From Bacillota bacterium (GTDB lineage Bacteria > Bacillota > Clostridia > Lachnospirales > Lachnospiraceae): a DNA stretch of 64,000 nt. The notes under the pieces were generated by a model. It saw only the letters and a list, made by a program, of their open reading frames with translations. It searched no databases and had not been told where the DNA came from. A program made the position numbers and the translations under genes. This document shows, piece by piece, positions 34,822-43,114 of the stretch (its first letter is position 1; every line of letters begins with the position of its first letter). The stretch spans positions 282,256 to 346,255 of the forward strand of contig JAEWSH010000133.1 of assembly GCA_023398375.1 (NCBI GenBank), given 5' to 3'.

Positions 34822-34825
34822 CATT

Positions 34826-35377
34826 ATGAAAGCAATAGGGATACGTCCTATTCAGGTATCAGATGCAATAGATATAGTGCGGTGGAGAAATGACGAGAAT
34901 GTCAGAAACAACCTGTTTTCCCAGGAAGAATTAACAATAGAACAACATATGAAGTGGATGGAAAATGTTATTAAGACAAAAAAAGCCTATCAATTTATAA
35001 TAGAAGAGACAGAGGGATCCACTGTCAAAAAAATTGGTACTACTTTTTTAAAAAACATTGATCACCAAAATAAAAAAGCAGAATATGGAATCTTTATCGG
35101 AGATAAAGATAGCAGGGGAAATGGATACGGGACGTTAGCCACAAAGAAAACATTGGAGTTTGGCTTTGAAACTCTGGGGCTGAATAGAATTTATAGCAGT
35201 ATATTAGAAACGAATGAGGCCTCAGTCACTGCATTGACTAGGGGTGGAATGAAACAGGAAGGACTGCTCAGGGAAGATTATATCCGTGACAATAAAACCT
35301 TTCATGTTATTATTTCTGCCATCACACGAGAAGATTGGAACAATAGAGTTATTCAGGAAGAGAACAGCAATGAATAG
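34826..35377 (+). CDS. GNAT-family N-acetyltransferase (PseH/LegH-like)
   Basis: The start is ATG 34826, with AAGGAG upstream at 34809-34814. The 183 residues are of the RimJ/PseH-like GNAT type: an N-terminal IRPIQVSDAIDIVRWRNDE block, acetyl-CoA loop GDKDSRGNGYGTLATKK (about residues 91-107) and an ALTRGGMKQEGLLRE block. Sequence and its position directly after a sugar aminotransferase suggest N-acetylation of the 4-amino group on a nucleotide sugar, as PseH and PglD-type enzymes do. The acyltransferase-3 gene overlaps its end by eight bases. Confidence 0.85.
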   Translation: MKAIGIRPIQVSDAIDIVRWRNDENVRNNLFSQEELTIEQHMKWMENVIKTKKAYQFIIEETEGSTVKKIGTTFLKNIDHQNKKAEYGIFIGDKDSRGNGYGTLATKKTLEFGFETLGLNRIYSSILETNEASVTALTRGGMKQEGLLREDYIRDNKTFHVIISAITREDWNNRVIQEENSNE

Positions 35378-36371
35378 AACATGGCAATTTGATTATCTGA
35401 AGACCTTTGCAATTATATTGGTTATTATTACTCATATATTTTACTATAATGAAGTTTCTGCGATACCGGTACTATTTCCATATCTGGTCGATATGGCAGT
35501 TCCTGTTTTTATGATTATAAGTGGTTATGTGAATACCCTGTCGTGTACGAAAAATGTTCAAAGTGGATTTAAGATCAACACTTTTATAAAGTATATCAGT
35601 GTAAAATTAATACCTATATACGTTCCTTATATTATCTTATATTTAGCTGAAATGATTTTGATGTATTTCATACAGGGACGTACTGTAGGTCTGCATGAAG
35701 CAATCTATTCTTTTCTGACGGGCGGCTGGGGACCGGGAAGCTATTATGTTCCTATGATGCTGCAATTAGTTATCTGCTTCCCATTCTTTTATATTCTTAT
35801 AAAAAGAGATGTCATAACCGGAAGTGCTGTTATTTTGGGAATTCAGTTTGCCTATGAAGTATTTGTACAGTATGCGGCCTTGTCTGAGACAGTATACAGG
35901 CTGATTTTTATAAGATATTTTGTGTTTGTATGGTTTGGTATGATACTATTCTACTATCGGGACAAGATGAAGAATCTGTTCTTGTTTTGTTGTGCGCTGT
36001 GCGGCGGGTTATATATTTTTTTGATCGCACAGATGCATTATCCCCTGCCTGTTTTTCAATACTGGTCAGGGACATCCATGCCTACGGTGTTGTGGGCAGG
36101 ACCGGTGGTATTTTTCGGCATCCGCTTCTTGAAGAGATTTCCGGGAATATTGGATAGGGTAACCATTAAGACAGGGGTATCGACATATTATATTTTTTTG
36201 ACACAGATGATATACTTTCAGCTTGGTTTTGGAAAAATCAGCACCTCTTTTCTGTGGAATTTTGTTTGTGCCATTCTTATTAATTGCGCACTGGGAATCT
36301 TATTCAGCTATATATTTGGAAAAACAATAAGAGGGATGTTAAAGAGGATGAGAAACGGAGATAGGATATGA
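35370..36371 (+). CDS. Acyltransferase-3 family membrane O-acyltransferase
   Basis: Membrane protein of 333 residues with about ten hydrophobic segments, starting at ATG 35370 inside the end of the GNAT gene. MNRTWQFDYLKTFAIILVIITH is the typical opening of the acyltransferase-3 family, and the His of VIITH is the conserved catalytic residue. The family transfers acetyl or other acyl groups from the cytoplasm onto surface polysaccharide. It is therefore a second O-acylation route beside the MBOAT/SGNH set at 4247-6823. Its ATGA-type overlap with the next gene supports co-translation. Confidence 0.9.
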   Translation: MNRTWQFDYLKTFAIILVIITHIFYYNEVSAIPVLFPYLVDMAVPVFMIISGYVNTLSCTKNVQSGFKINTFIKYISVKLIPIYVPYIILYLAEMILMYFIQGRTVGLHEAIYSFLTGGWGPGSYYVPMMLQLVICFPFFYILIKRDVITGSAVILGIQFAYEVFVQYAALSETVYRLIFIRYFVFVWFGMILFYYRDKMKNLFLFCCALCGGLYIFLIAQMHYPLPVFQYWSGTSMPTVLWAGPVVFFGIRFLKRFPGILDRVTIKTGVSTYYIFLTQMIYFQLGFGKISTSFLWNFVCAILINCALGILFSYIFGKTIRGMLKRMRNGDRI

Positions 36372-37348
36372 ATAAAGTATTAGTGACCGGGGCAGATGGA
36401 TTTATCGGAAGTCATTTGACAGAAGAACTGGTAAAACGAGGATATGAGGTCCGTGCCTTTGTAGTTTACAATTCTTTTAATACGTGGGGGTGGCTGGATA
36501 CTCTGCCGAAGGAATTGTTGGACAAGATTGAGATATTTCAGGGAGATGTCAGGGATCCGAACGGAGTAAAAGAAGCTATGCGGGGTGTAGATGCAGTATT
36601 TCATCTGGCAGCATTGATTGCGATCCCATTCAGCTATCATTCACCCGACACTTATGTGGATACCAATATAAAAGGCACCTTGAATATTTTACAGGCTGCA
36701 AGGGATCTTAGTACGGCAAGGGTATTGGTTACTTCAACATCAGAAGTGTACGGAACGGCACAGTATGTTCCGATCGATGAATTGCACCCATATCAGGGGC
36801 AATCGCCATATTCGGCTACAAAGATCGGTGCGGACAGGCTTGCCGAGTCATTCTATCGTTCTTTTAATCTGCCGGTGACAATCGTCAGACCCTTTAACAC
36901 CTATGGACCAAGACAGTCTGCAAGAGCAGTCATACCAACGATCATTACACAATTACTGGCAGGAAAAGAAGAGATAAAGTTAGGTTCCCTGACACCAACC
37001 AGAGATTTCAATTATGTGAAAGATACAGCCAGCGGATTTGTAGAAATGTACCTGTCAGATAAGACGATAGGACAGGAAATCAACATTGCAACACAAAGAG
37101 AAATATCCATCGGACAGCTGGCAGAAGAACTGATAAAACAAATCAATCCAAAGGCAAGAATAGTCTGTGATGAGCAGAGACTGCGTCCGGAGAAAAGTGA
37201 AGTGAACCGCCTGCTTGGCTCCAATAAAAAAATATTGGAATTGACAAACTGGATGCCTCAATATACATTTGAACAGGGGCTTGCGGAGACCATTGAGTTC
37301 TTAAGAAATAATATGGATAGGTATAAAGTTGATTTATATAACCTATAG
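36368..37348 (+). CDS. legB: LegB-type NAD-dependent nucleotide-sugar 4,6-dehydratase
   Basis: Extended SDR of 326 residues. VTGADGFIGSHL (Gly8-x2-Gly11-x2-Gly14) binds NAD, and Tyr148-x3-Lys152 (YSATK) with the STSEVYG block forms the active site. The opening KVLVTGADGFIGSHLTEEL together with an AFVVYNSFNTWGWLD segment is characteristic of LegB, which in Campylobacter acts on GDP-GlcNAc in legionaminic acid synthesis. The CBS-nucleotidyltransferase that follows is the usual partner making the GDP-sugar. No LegI synthase or LegF cytidylyltransferase is present, so the route may stop at a 2,4-diamino-trideoxy hexose. Confidence 0.88.
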   Translation: MNKVLVTGADGFIGSHLTEELVKRGYEVRAFVVYNSFNTWGWLDTLPKELLDKIEIFQGDVRDPNGVKEAMRGVDAVFHLAALIAIPFSYHSPDTYVDTNIKGTLNILQAARDLSTARVLVTSTSEVYGTAQYVPIDELHPYQGQSPYSATKIGADRLAESFYRSFNLPVTIVRPFNTYGPRQSARAVIPTIITQLLAGKEEIKLGSLTPTRDFNYVKDTASGFVEMYLSDKTIGQEINIATQREISIGQLAEELIKQINPKARIVCDEQRLRPEKSEVNRLLGSNKKILELTNWMPQYTFEQGLAETIEFLRNNMDRYKVDLYNL

Positions 37349-37359
37349 AGGATAAAAAT

Positions 37360-38400
37360 ATGCGATTACAGGACTATATTGTAACGGAAGATACACCCAT
37401 GATAGAGGTTATGAAGAAAATAAATGAAAATGCAAGCGGGAACGCTTTTATTTGTGATGACGGAGTATTATTAGCGGCTGTTACGGATGGTGATATCAGA
37501 AGAAGCATTATGAAAAATGTGGATATCATGATACCCATTAGTCAGATCGCAAATTATAGTCCGTTATCTGTATCTGTAAAAGAAAAATCGAAAGCAATGG
37601 ATCTCATGCGTGAAAAGGTAATCACGGCATTACCGATTGTGGATGAGAAAAATAAGATTGTAGAGATAAAATTTCTACTGAAGAAGCCACAGGTCTACAA
37701 TAACAAAATCGACCTCCCGATTGTCATAATGGCCGGCGGAAAGGGAACCCGACTGAAACCTTATACGGATATCCTTCCAAAACCACTCATACCGATCGGA
37801 GATAAGACGATCACAGAGCATATCATGGAACATTTTGAAAGATATGGCTGCAATCGGTTTCATATGATCGTCAATTATAAGAAGAATTTTATAAAATCAT
37901 ATTTTTCCGACAGTGAAAGGCAGAGAGACATCATCTTCACAGAGGAGGAAGATTTTCTTGGAACCGGAGGAGGATTGAAACTTCTGCAGGATAAGATTCG
38001 GGAGACTTTTTTTCTGACAAACTGCGATATCATTGTGGAAGCAGATTATGAAGATATAGTAAAGCTTCATAAAGAGAAGGGAAATATCATTACGCTTGTC
38101 TGTGCCAAAAAGAAAATCGTGATTCCATATGGAACTGTTGAAGTCAATGAAGCGGGATATGTGGAATACTTTAAGGAAAAACCGGATTTTGAATTTCACA
38201 CCAATACGGGTCTTTATGTGATCGAACCTGCATTTTTAGATAAAATAGAGGCATTTACATTCCTTCCGATAACGGATATCATTCAAAAATGTATTGATGA
38301 GGGAGAACATGTTGGAACCTACCTGATAGAGGAAGATAACTGGATGGACATGGGACAATTGGAAGAGTTGGAAAAAATGAGAGAAAAGATAGGAATTTAA
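37360..38400 (+). CDS. CBS-domain sugar-1-phosphate nucleotidyltransferase (PtmE-like)
   Basis: Protein of 346 residues: an N-terminal pair of CBS repeats (about 1-115), then a nucleotidyltransferase domain with VIMAGGKGTRLKPYTD and LPKPLIPIGDKTI (about 122-155). The same two-part layout is seen in PtmE, the glucosamine-1-phosphate guanylyltransferase of the Campylobacter legionaminic acid pathway. Gene order next to a LegB-type dehydratase supports synthesis of a GDP-linked hexosamine. The CBS pair may sense nucleotide levels. UDP- or CDP-activation cannot be excluded by sequence reading alone. Confidence 0.85.
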   Translation: MRLQDYIVTEDTPMIEVMKKINENASGNAFICDDGVLLAAVTDGDIRRSIMKNVDIMIPISQIANYSPLSVSVKEKSKAMDLMREKVITALPIVDEKNKIVEIKFLLKKPQVYNNKIDLPIVIMAGGKGTRLKPYTDILPKPLIPIGDKTITEHIMEHFERYGCNRFHMIVNYKKNFIKSYFSDSERQRDIIFTEEEDFLGTGGGLKLLQDKIRETFFLTNCDIIVEADYEDIVKLHKEKGNIITLVCAKKKIVIPYGTVEVNEAGYVEYFKEKPDFEFHTNTGLYVIEPAFLDKIEAFTFLPITDIIQKCIDEGEHVGTYLIEEDNWMDMGQLEELEKMREKIGI

Positions 38401-38402
38401 AA

Positions 38403-40157
38403 ATGTTTAACCAAAATAACGACCAGATACATAGAAAAGTTACACTTGTTATTTTATTTTGTATTATGCTGTCAGCAATAGTATCATTTGTAGTAACACC
38501 CATAACAGGAGATCTGGAAGTATTTATTGCAGCAGCAAGACAGGCACAATATAATCATCCGATAGAATTTATAGGTATTATTAAAACATGGGAATTAAAA
38601 GGAGTCGGAAGTAGAATCTTTATTTGGGCTATCTATAAGTTAACCCAAATATTTTGCGCTTATGGAACGCAGAAATTCCCCCTGGTATTTTCAGCGATCT
38701 ATCTTGTTTTGATTATGCTGCTTCTACTGATAAGTTTTTATTTATTGAACAGAAAATGGAAAAGACCATATATTTTATGTTTTGGATATGTTATAACAGT
38801 AACGGGGATTTTATACTCATATTGCTGCAATCATATGCAAAATGAAATGACAGGTACTATTTTGCTGATATTTGCAATGGCTGTTTATTTAGGTACGGAC
38901 AGGCCGATACTGAAGTTTATATCGGGAATTTTATTTGGCAGCCTGTTTTACTTTAAAAGTGTATTACTTGTTATGGGAATTTCTTTTTTAGGTGCAATTT
39001 ATCTGATGGATAAGGAAAAGAAAAAGATTGATCGTATTAAGCATACAGTATATTATTTATTGGGTGCTGGTCTTATTGTATTTGGGGGATTGCTGCTTCT
39101 GTGGATGCTGTACCCGCAAGAAATATATGATATGCTGGATGCCTCTAAATTTCAAAATACATTATTTAAAAGCGGTATTACCAATATTAAAATGATAACT
39201 ATTATAAGAGAATTAGTAAATGGATATAAAGATAATTGTTTAAGAATTCCGGTTCTTTTTACAGGATTAATGGCAGCACTAATTTTATTTATTAAAATGG
39301 TACGAGAAAAAAATTGGGAAAATATCATTTATTTATTGATGCTATGGTTATCACCGGTCATATTTATTGTTTTATCGAACTGTTATTTTCCTTATCATTT
39401 CTTTACCTTTGTTTTTCCGGCAATCATTTCATGTATATTTCTTATAAAACAGGCCGTGGATGAAAATAAAACAGGAATCTTGGAAAAATCAGTTGTGTTC
39501 GGAACTATATGGGCGATCGTTATTTTTATATTTGCCAAAACTCCAATGGGTAAGAGTATGATGTTCCAAAGAAGTTTTAATATTTGCATGCTCACCTTAC
39601 TATTCATGACCTTGGCAATCTATATATTTAGACGGCAAAAACAGGAAACAGTGATAGGAGTATTTGTTTTAGCCTATATGTTATTTTGTTCCCTCTTTTT
39701 TACATCATTTGCCTCTGATTATGTAAGATATATCCGGAAAATGACAAATGAAGCAGAACAAGTACAGATGAAAAATATAGATAAAATGGAATCGGACAAG
39801 ATTTTATACTTAGATGGTGGAACGGGCGCTTATTGTATAGGTGCTGAGTCGTATTTGAGATATTTCTATGCGTTACCATTACAAAGGATCAGGCAGGAAA
39901 GTAAAGAGGCAGAATTGGAATGCTACAAAGACTCTTATAGTAAGATGATGGAATATCAGGGCAACTATATTCTGTGTGATGAAAATTGGTTCTTTACTAA
40001 TAACGAATACACAGCGTTAAAAGATAAAATAAGAAAAGAATATATAAAATCGGATGAGAAATTAGTCTATCTAAGTTTAGACTGGAGTTTATTTGATTAT
40101 AGGAATACATGCAAGATATCCGATGAAGTATTATATATGAGGAGGAACTCAAATTGA
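38403..40157 (+). CDS. Multi-pass membrane protein, probable GT-C glycosyltransferase
   Basis: Protein of 584 residues with about 11-12 hydrophobic segments in the first 450 residues and a soluble C-terminal tail. The first outside loop has TPITGDLEVFIAAARQAQYN, in which the Asp-x-Glu pair stands where GT-C enzymes carry catalytic acids. I do not recognise a named family. It starts two bases after the previous stop and overlaps the next membrane-protein gene by four bases, so the two are probably made together. Base composition is more A/T-rich than that of the genes on either side. Confidence 0.65.
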   Translation: MFNQNNDQIHRKVTLVILFCIMLSAIVSFVVTPITGDLEVFIAAARQAQYNHPIEFIGIIKTWELKGVGSRIFIWAIYKLTQIFCAYGTQKFPLVFSAIYLVLIMLLLLISFYLLNRKWKRPYILCFGYVITVTGILYSYCCNHMQNEMTGTILLIFAMAVYLGTDRPILKFISGILFGSLFYFKSVLLVMGISFLGAIYLMDKEKKKIDRIKHTVYYLLGAGLIVFGGLLLLWMLYPQEIYDMLDASKFQNTLFKSGITNIKMITIIRELVNGYKDNCLRIPVLFTGLMAALILFIKMVREKNWENIIYLLMLWLSPVIFIVLSNCYFPYHFFTFVFPAIISCIFLIKQAVDENKTGILEKSVVFGTIWAIVIFIFAKTPMGKSMMFQRSFNICMLTLLFMTLAIYIFRRQKQETVIGVFVLAYMLFCSLFFTSFASDYVRYIRKMTNEAEQVQMKNIDKMESDKILYLDGGTGAYCIGAESYLRYFYALPLQRIRQESKEAELECYKDSYSKMMEYQGNYILCDENWFFTNNEYTALKDKIRKEYIKSDEKLVYLSLDWSLFDYRNTCKISDEVLYMRRNSN

Positions 40158-41731
40158 AAAAAACAAAGGAAATATCAATCATAACTTTACTATCCTATTT
40201 ATTTCTTGCATTACCCGTTGTATTATTTGTAATTGGCTGGTGCAGGTGGTATATTTCAATACCGGTCAGTATCATTATATTCGTTTCTATATTTTTAGCG
40301 ATGCGTGATGCTCCGGAACAAGAATGGAAGCCGGAGTGGAATAGGGATACCGTATTAAGGATCTTACTAATTTTGGCTGTAATTATAGTATGGGTGATCA
40401 CGGCAGGGATTGGCAGAGGAGTATTTCAAAATACAGATCAATTTACAAGAAATAGTTTGTATGAGATACTGGTCAACAACAAGTGGCCTGTGACAAATGT
40501 TATAAACATTGGGGAAGATACAGAAGCAAGATTATTGGTTTATTATATAGGATTTTGGCTGCCAAGTGCAGTAATAGGTAAGATCGCCGGAATCCAGGCG
40601 GGATATTTATTCCAAATAGTATGGTCAGTGATAGGTGTTTTTTGCATGTATTATATGATATGCAGATGGAGAAAGAAAATTGTTATATGGCCTTTGTTTG
40701 TATTTATTTTCTTCAGTGGATTGGATGTTGTCGGTACATTCTTTTTTAGAGAAACGGAAAATCTGCTCAGAGGAGTTGATCATTTGGAGTGGTGGTCCGG
40801 GTTTTATCAATACTCCAGCATAACCACACAGCTTTTCTGGGTATTTAATCAGGCAATCCCTTGCTGGCTTGCAGTTATGCTGCTATGGATGCAAAAAAAT
40901 AGCAGAAATGTAGTTTTTATTATCAGCATGGTCATGTTGACATCAACGCTTCCGTTTATTGGTCTGTTACCGATCGCTGTGTATATAGCAGTTACAAGAA
41001 TTGATAAGGCGGATAAAGAAGAATGTCTGACGGTAACAGATAAAGCAACTAAATTTTTGAAACGGGTTTGGAAGGAAATAGTTACGTTCCAAAATTTTGT
41101 TGGTGGTGGTTGTATCGGAATTCTCAGTTTTTTGTATTTAAAATTAAATTTTTCCGGTAGTGTAATAGCAAATACAGCGACAAACGCAGTTTCAAATCCA
41201 GCAACAAATGAGACTGCAAATAATGCTGTCAATCATATTGTTAATAATGTGATAGCAAGTTCGGATGGGATTATTAATTTGCCTCCTCCGCAATGGGGAA
41301 TCCAGATCATAGCGTATGTGGCTTTTATCTTCTTGGAAGTTGGTGTTTATTTTATATGTTTATATCAAAAAGAAAAGAATAATGCCCTATATTATCTGGA
41401 ACTTTTGTCATTACTTATAATTCCATTCATAAAGATTGGCTATTCGATCGATTTTTGCATGCGGGCTTCTATTCCGGCGCTTTTTATATTGATATTGATG
41501 ATAATTGATTTTCTTGACAATAACAGCAAGAGTACTATGAAAAATGTATTGATGATATTATTATTAGTGGGCAGTGTTACAGCAATACATGAGATGCATA
41601 GAACACTTATTACAACAGCGACAAATGATTATGAAATATATGTTCTGGAGCCTGAAAGTGTGTTCGCACAACCGAATTTTTCAGGAAAGGTACAAAATTC
41701 GATATTCTGTGATTATATAATGAAGAAATAG
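40154..41731 (+). CDS. Multi-pass membrane protein, probable GT-C-like, with Asn/Thr/Ala-rich loop
   Basis: TTG start at 40154, supported by AGGAGG about eight bases upstream and overlapping the previous stop. The 525 residues have about 12 hydrophobic segments. Loop segments WPVTNVINIGEDTEARLLVY and DHLEWWSGFYQYSS carry acidic residues of the kind found in outside loops of GT-C enzymes. An unusual low-complexity stretch of Asn, Thr and Ala (about residues 340-367) precedes another outside loop. I do not recognise a named family; a role in glycan transfer or polymerisation is inferred from topology and context. Confidence 0.6.
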   Translation: MKKTKEISIITLLSYLFLALPVVLFVIGWCRWYISIPVSIIIFVSIFLAMRDAPEQEWKPEWNRDTVLRILLILAVIIVWVITAGIGRGVFQNTDQFTRNSLYEILVNNKWPVTNVINIGEDTEARLLVYYIGFWLPSAVIGKIAGIQAGYLFQIVWSVIGVFCMYYMICRWRKKIVIWPLFVFIFFSGLDVVGTFFFRETENLLRGVDHLEWWSGFYQYSSITTQLFWVFNQAIPCWLAVMLLWMQKNSRNVVFIISMVMLTSTLPFIGLLPIAVYIAVTRIDKADKEECLTVTDKATKFLKRVWKEIVTFQNFVGGGCIGILSFLYLKLNFSGSVIANTATNAVSNPATNETANNAVNHIVNNVIASSDGIINLPPPQWGIQIIAYVAFIFLEVGVYFICLYQKEKNNALYYLELLSLLIIPFIKIGYSIDFCMRASIPALFILILMIIDFLDNNSKSTMKNVLMILLLVGSVTAIHEMHRTLITTATNDYEIYVLEPESVFAQPNFSGKVQNSIFCDYIMKK

Positions 41732-41744
41732 GAGAATTGACATA

Positions 41745-43082
41745 GTGGAAAATAATAGCAGAGAAATCGATAGACTTGAAATACTGGAAAAAGTAAATGC
41801 ATATTGTAAAAAGTATCACAATCAGAATAAAGATTACCAGGAAGGGAATCGTATTCCTTATGCCTCACGCGTTTATGATAGTTCAGAAATGTGCAACCTT
41901 GTTGATAGTGCGCTGGAATTCTGGCTGACAGCAGGCAGATACACAGATAAATTTGAGCATGATTTTGCGCAGTATCTGGGCGTGAAGTATTGTTCCCTGG
42001 TGAATTCGGGTTCTTCGGCGAACCTGAATGCTTTTATGGCATTGACTTCTCCATTATTAGGAGAACGTAAGATCGACCGTGGAGATGAAGTCATTACTGT
42101 GGCAGCAGGGTTTCCGACTACCGTAGCACCGATGATCCAATACGGTGCGATACCGGTATTCGTAGATGTGACAATACCACAATACAATATAGATGTAACA
42201 AAGCTGGAGGAAGCATATTCTGAGAAGACCAAGGCAGTCATGATCGCGCACACCTTAGGAAATCCATTTGATCTGAAAACGGTCAGGGCATTTTGCGATC
42301 AATATAATTTGTGGCTTGTCGAAGATAACTGTGATGCATTAGGTACGGAATATACGATAGACGGAGAGACAAAACTATCCGGAACGATAGGTGACATCGG
42401 AACTTCCAGCTTTTATCCGCCCCACCATATGACGATGGGAGAAGGCGGGGCAGTTTATACGAACAATGCCTTATTACATAAATGTATTCGTTCCTTCCGT
42501 GACTGGGGAAGGGACTGTGTGTGTCCATCCGGACAGGATAACCTGTGCGGACACCGATTTGATAAGCAATATGGAGAGTTACCGTTAGGATATGATCATA
42601 AGTATGTCTATTCCCACTTTGGATATAACCTGAAAGCCACCGATATGCAAGCTGCAATCGGATGTGCACAGTTGGAGAAGTTCCCTTCCTTTGTAGAGAG
42701 AAGGAGACATAACTTTGATCGGTTGAGAAATCTGCTTGCAGGTACGGAGGACAAGCTTATTTTGCCTGTGGCTTGTGAAAATTCTAATCCGAGCTGGTTC
42801 GGCTTCCTGATCACATGTAAGGCAAGTGTGGAACGCAATAAAGTCGTGCAATACGTAGAAAGCAAAGGAATACAGACCAGAATGCTCTTTGCCGGAAATC
42901 TGATCAAGCATCCGTGCTTTGATGAGATGCGTGCCACAGGAGAGGGATACCGTGTGGTCGGTGAACTTACGAATACGGATCGGATCATGAAGGATACGTT
43001 CTGGGTAGGTGTCTATCCGGGCATGACGGATGAGATGATTACATATATGGCGGCGACGATAAAGAAAGCATTGGAACAGTAG
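41745..43082 (+). CDS. rfbH: RfbH-type CDP-4-keto-6-deoxyglucose 3-dehydrase (E1)
   Basis: Protein of 445 residues, GTG start. In place of the PLP lysine of the DegT fold it has PPHHMTMGEGG (His227-His228), the mark of the E1 dehydrases that use PMP. The [2Fe-2S] pattern Cys258-x-Cys260-x7-Cys268 is intact, with Cys196 as the probable fourth ligand. E1 removes the 3-hydroxyl of CDP-4-keto-6-deoxy-glucose, giving 3,6-dideoxy sugars with a reductase partner. The CDP-glucose-forming genes (rfbF, rfbG) and an E3-type reductase are absent from the window. The downstream thiamine-dependent enzyme suggests that the product feeds branched-chain sugar synthesis. Confidence 0.93.
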   Translation: MENNSREIDRLEILEKVNAYCKKYHNQNKDYQEGNRIPYASRVYDSSEMCNLVDSALEFWLTAGRYTDKFEHDFAQYLGVKYCSLVNSGSSANLNAFMALTSPLLGERKIDRGDEVITVAAGFPTTVAPMIQYGAIPVFVDVTIPQYNIDVTKLEEAYSEKTKAVMIAHTLGNPFDLKTVRAFCDQYNLWLVEDNCDALGTEYTIDGETKLSGTIGDIGTSSFYPPHHMTMGEGGAVYTNNALLHKCIRSFRDWGRDCVCPSGQDNLCGHRFDKQYGELPLGYDHKYVYSHFGYNLKATDMQAAIGCAQLEKFPSFVERRRHNFDRLRNLLAGTEDKLILPVACENSNPSWFGFLITCKASVERNKVVQYVESKGIQTRMLFAGNLIKHPCFDEMRATGEGYRVVGELTNTDRIMKDTFWVGVYPGMTDEMITYMAATIKKALEQ

Positions 43083-43114
43083 CAAAAGAGAAATGAAAGA
43101 AAGCAGGAAAAGCA

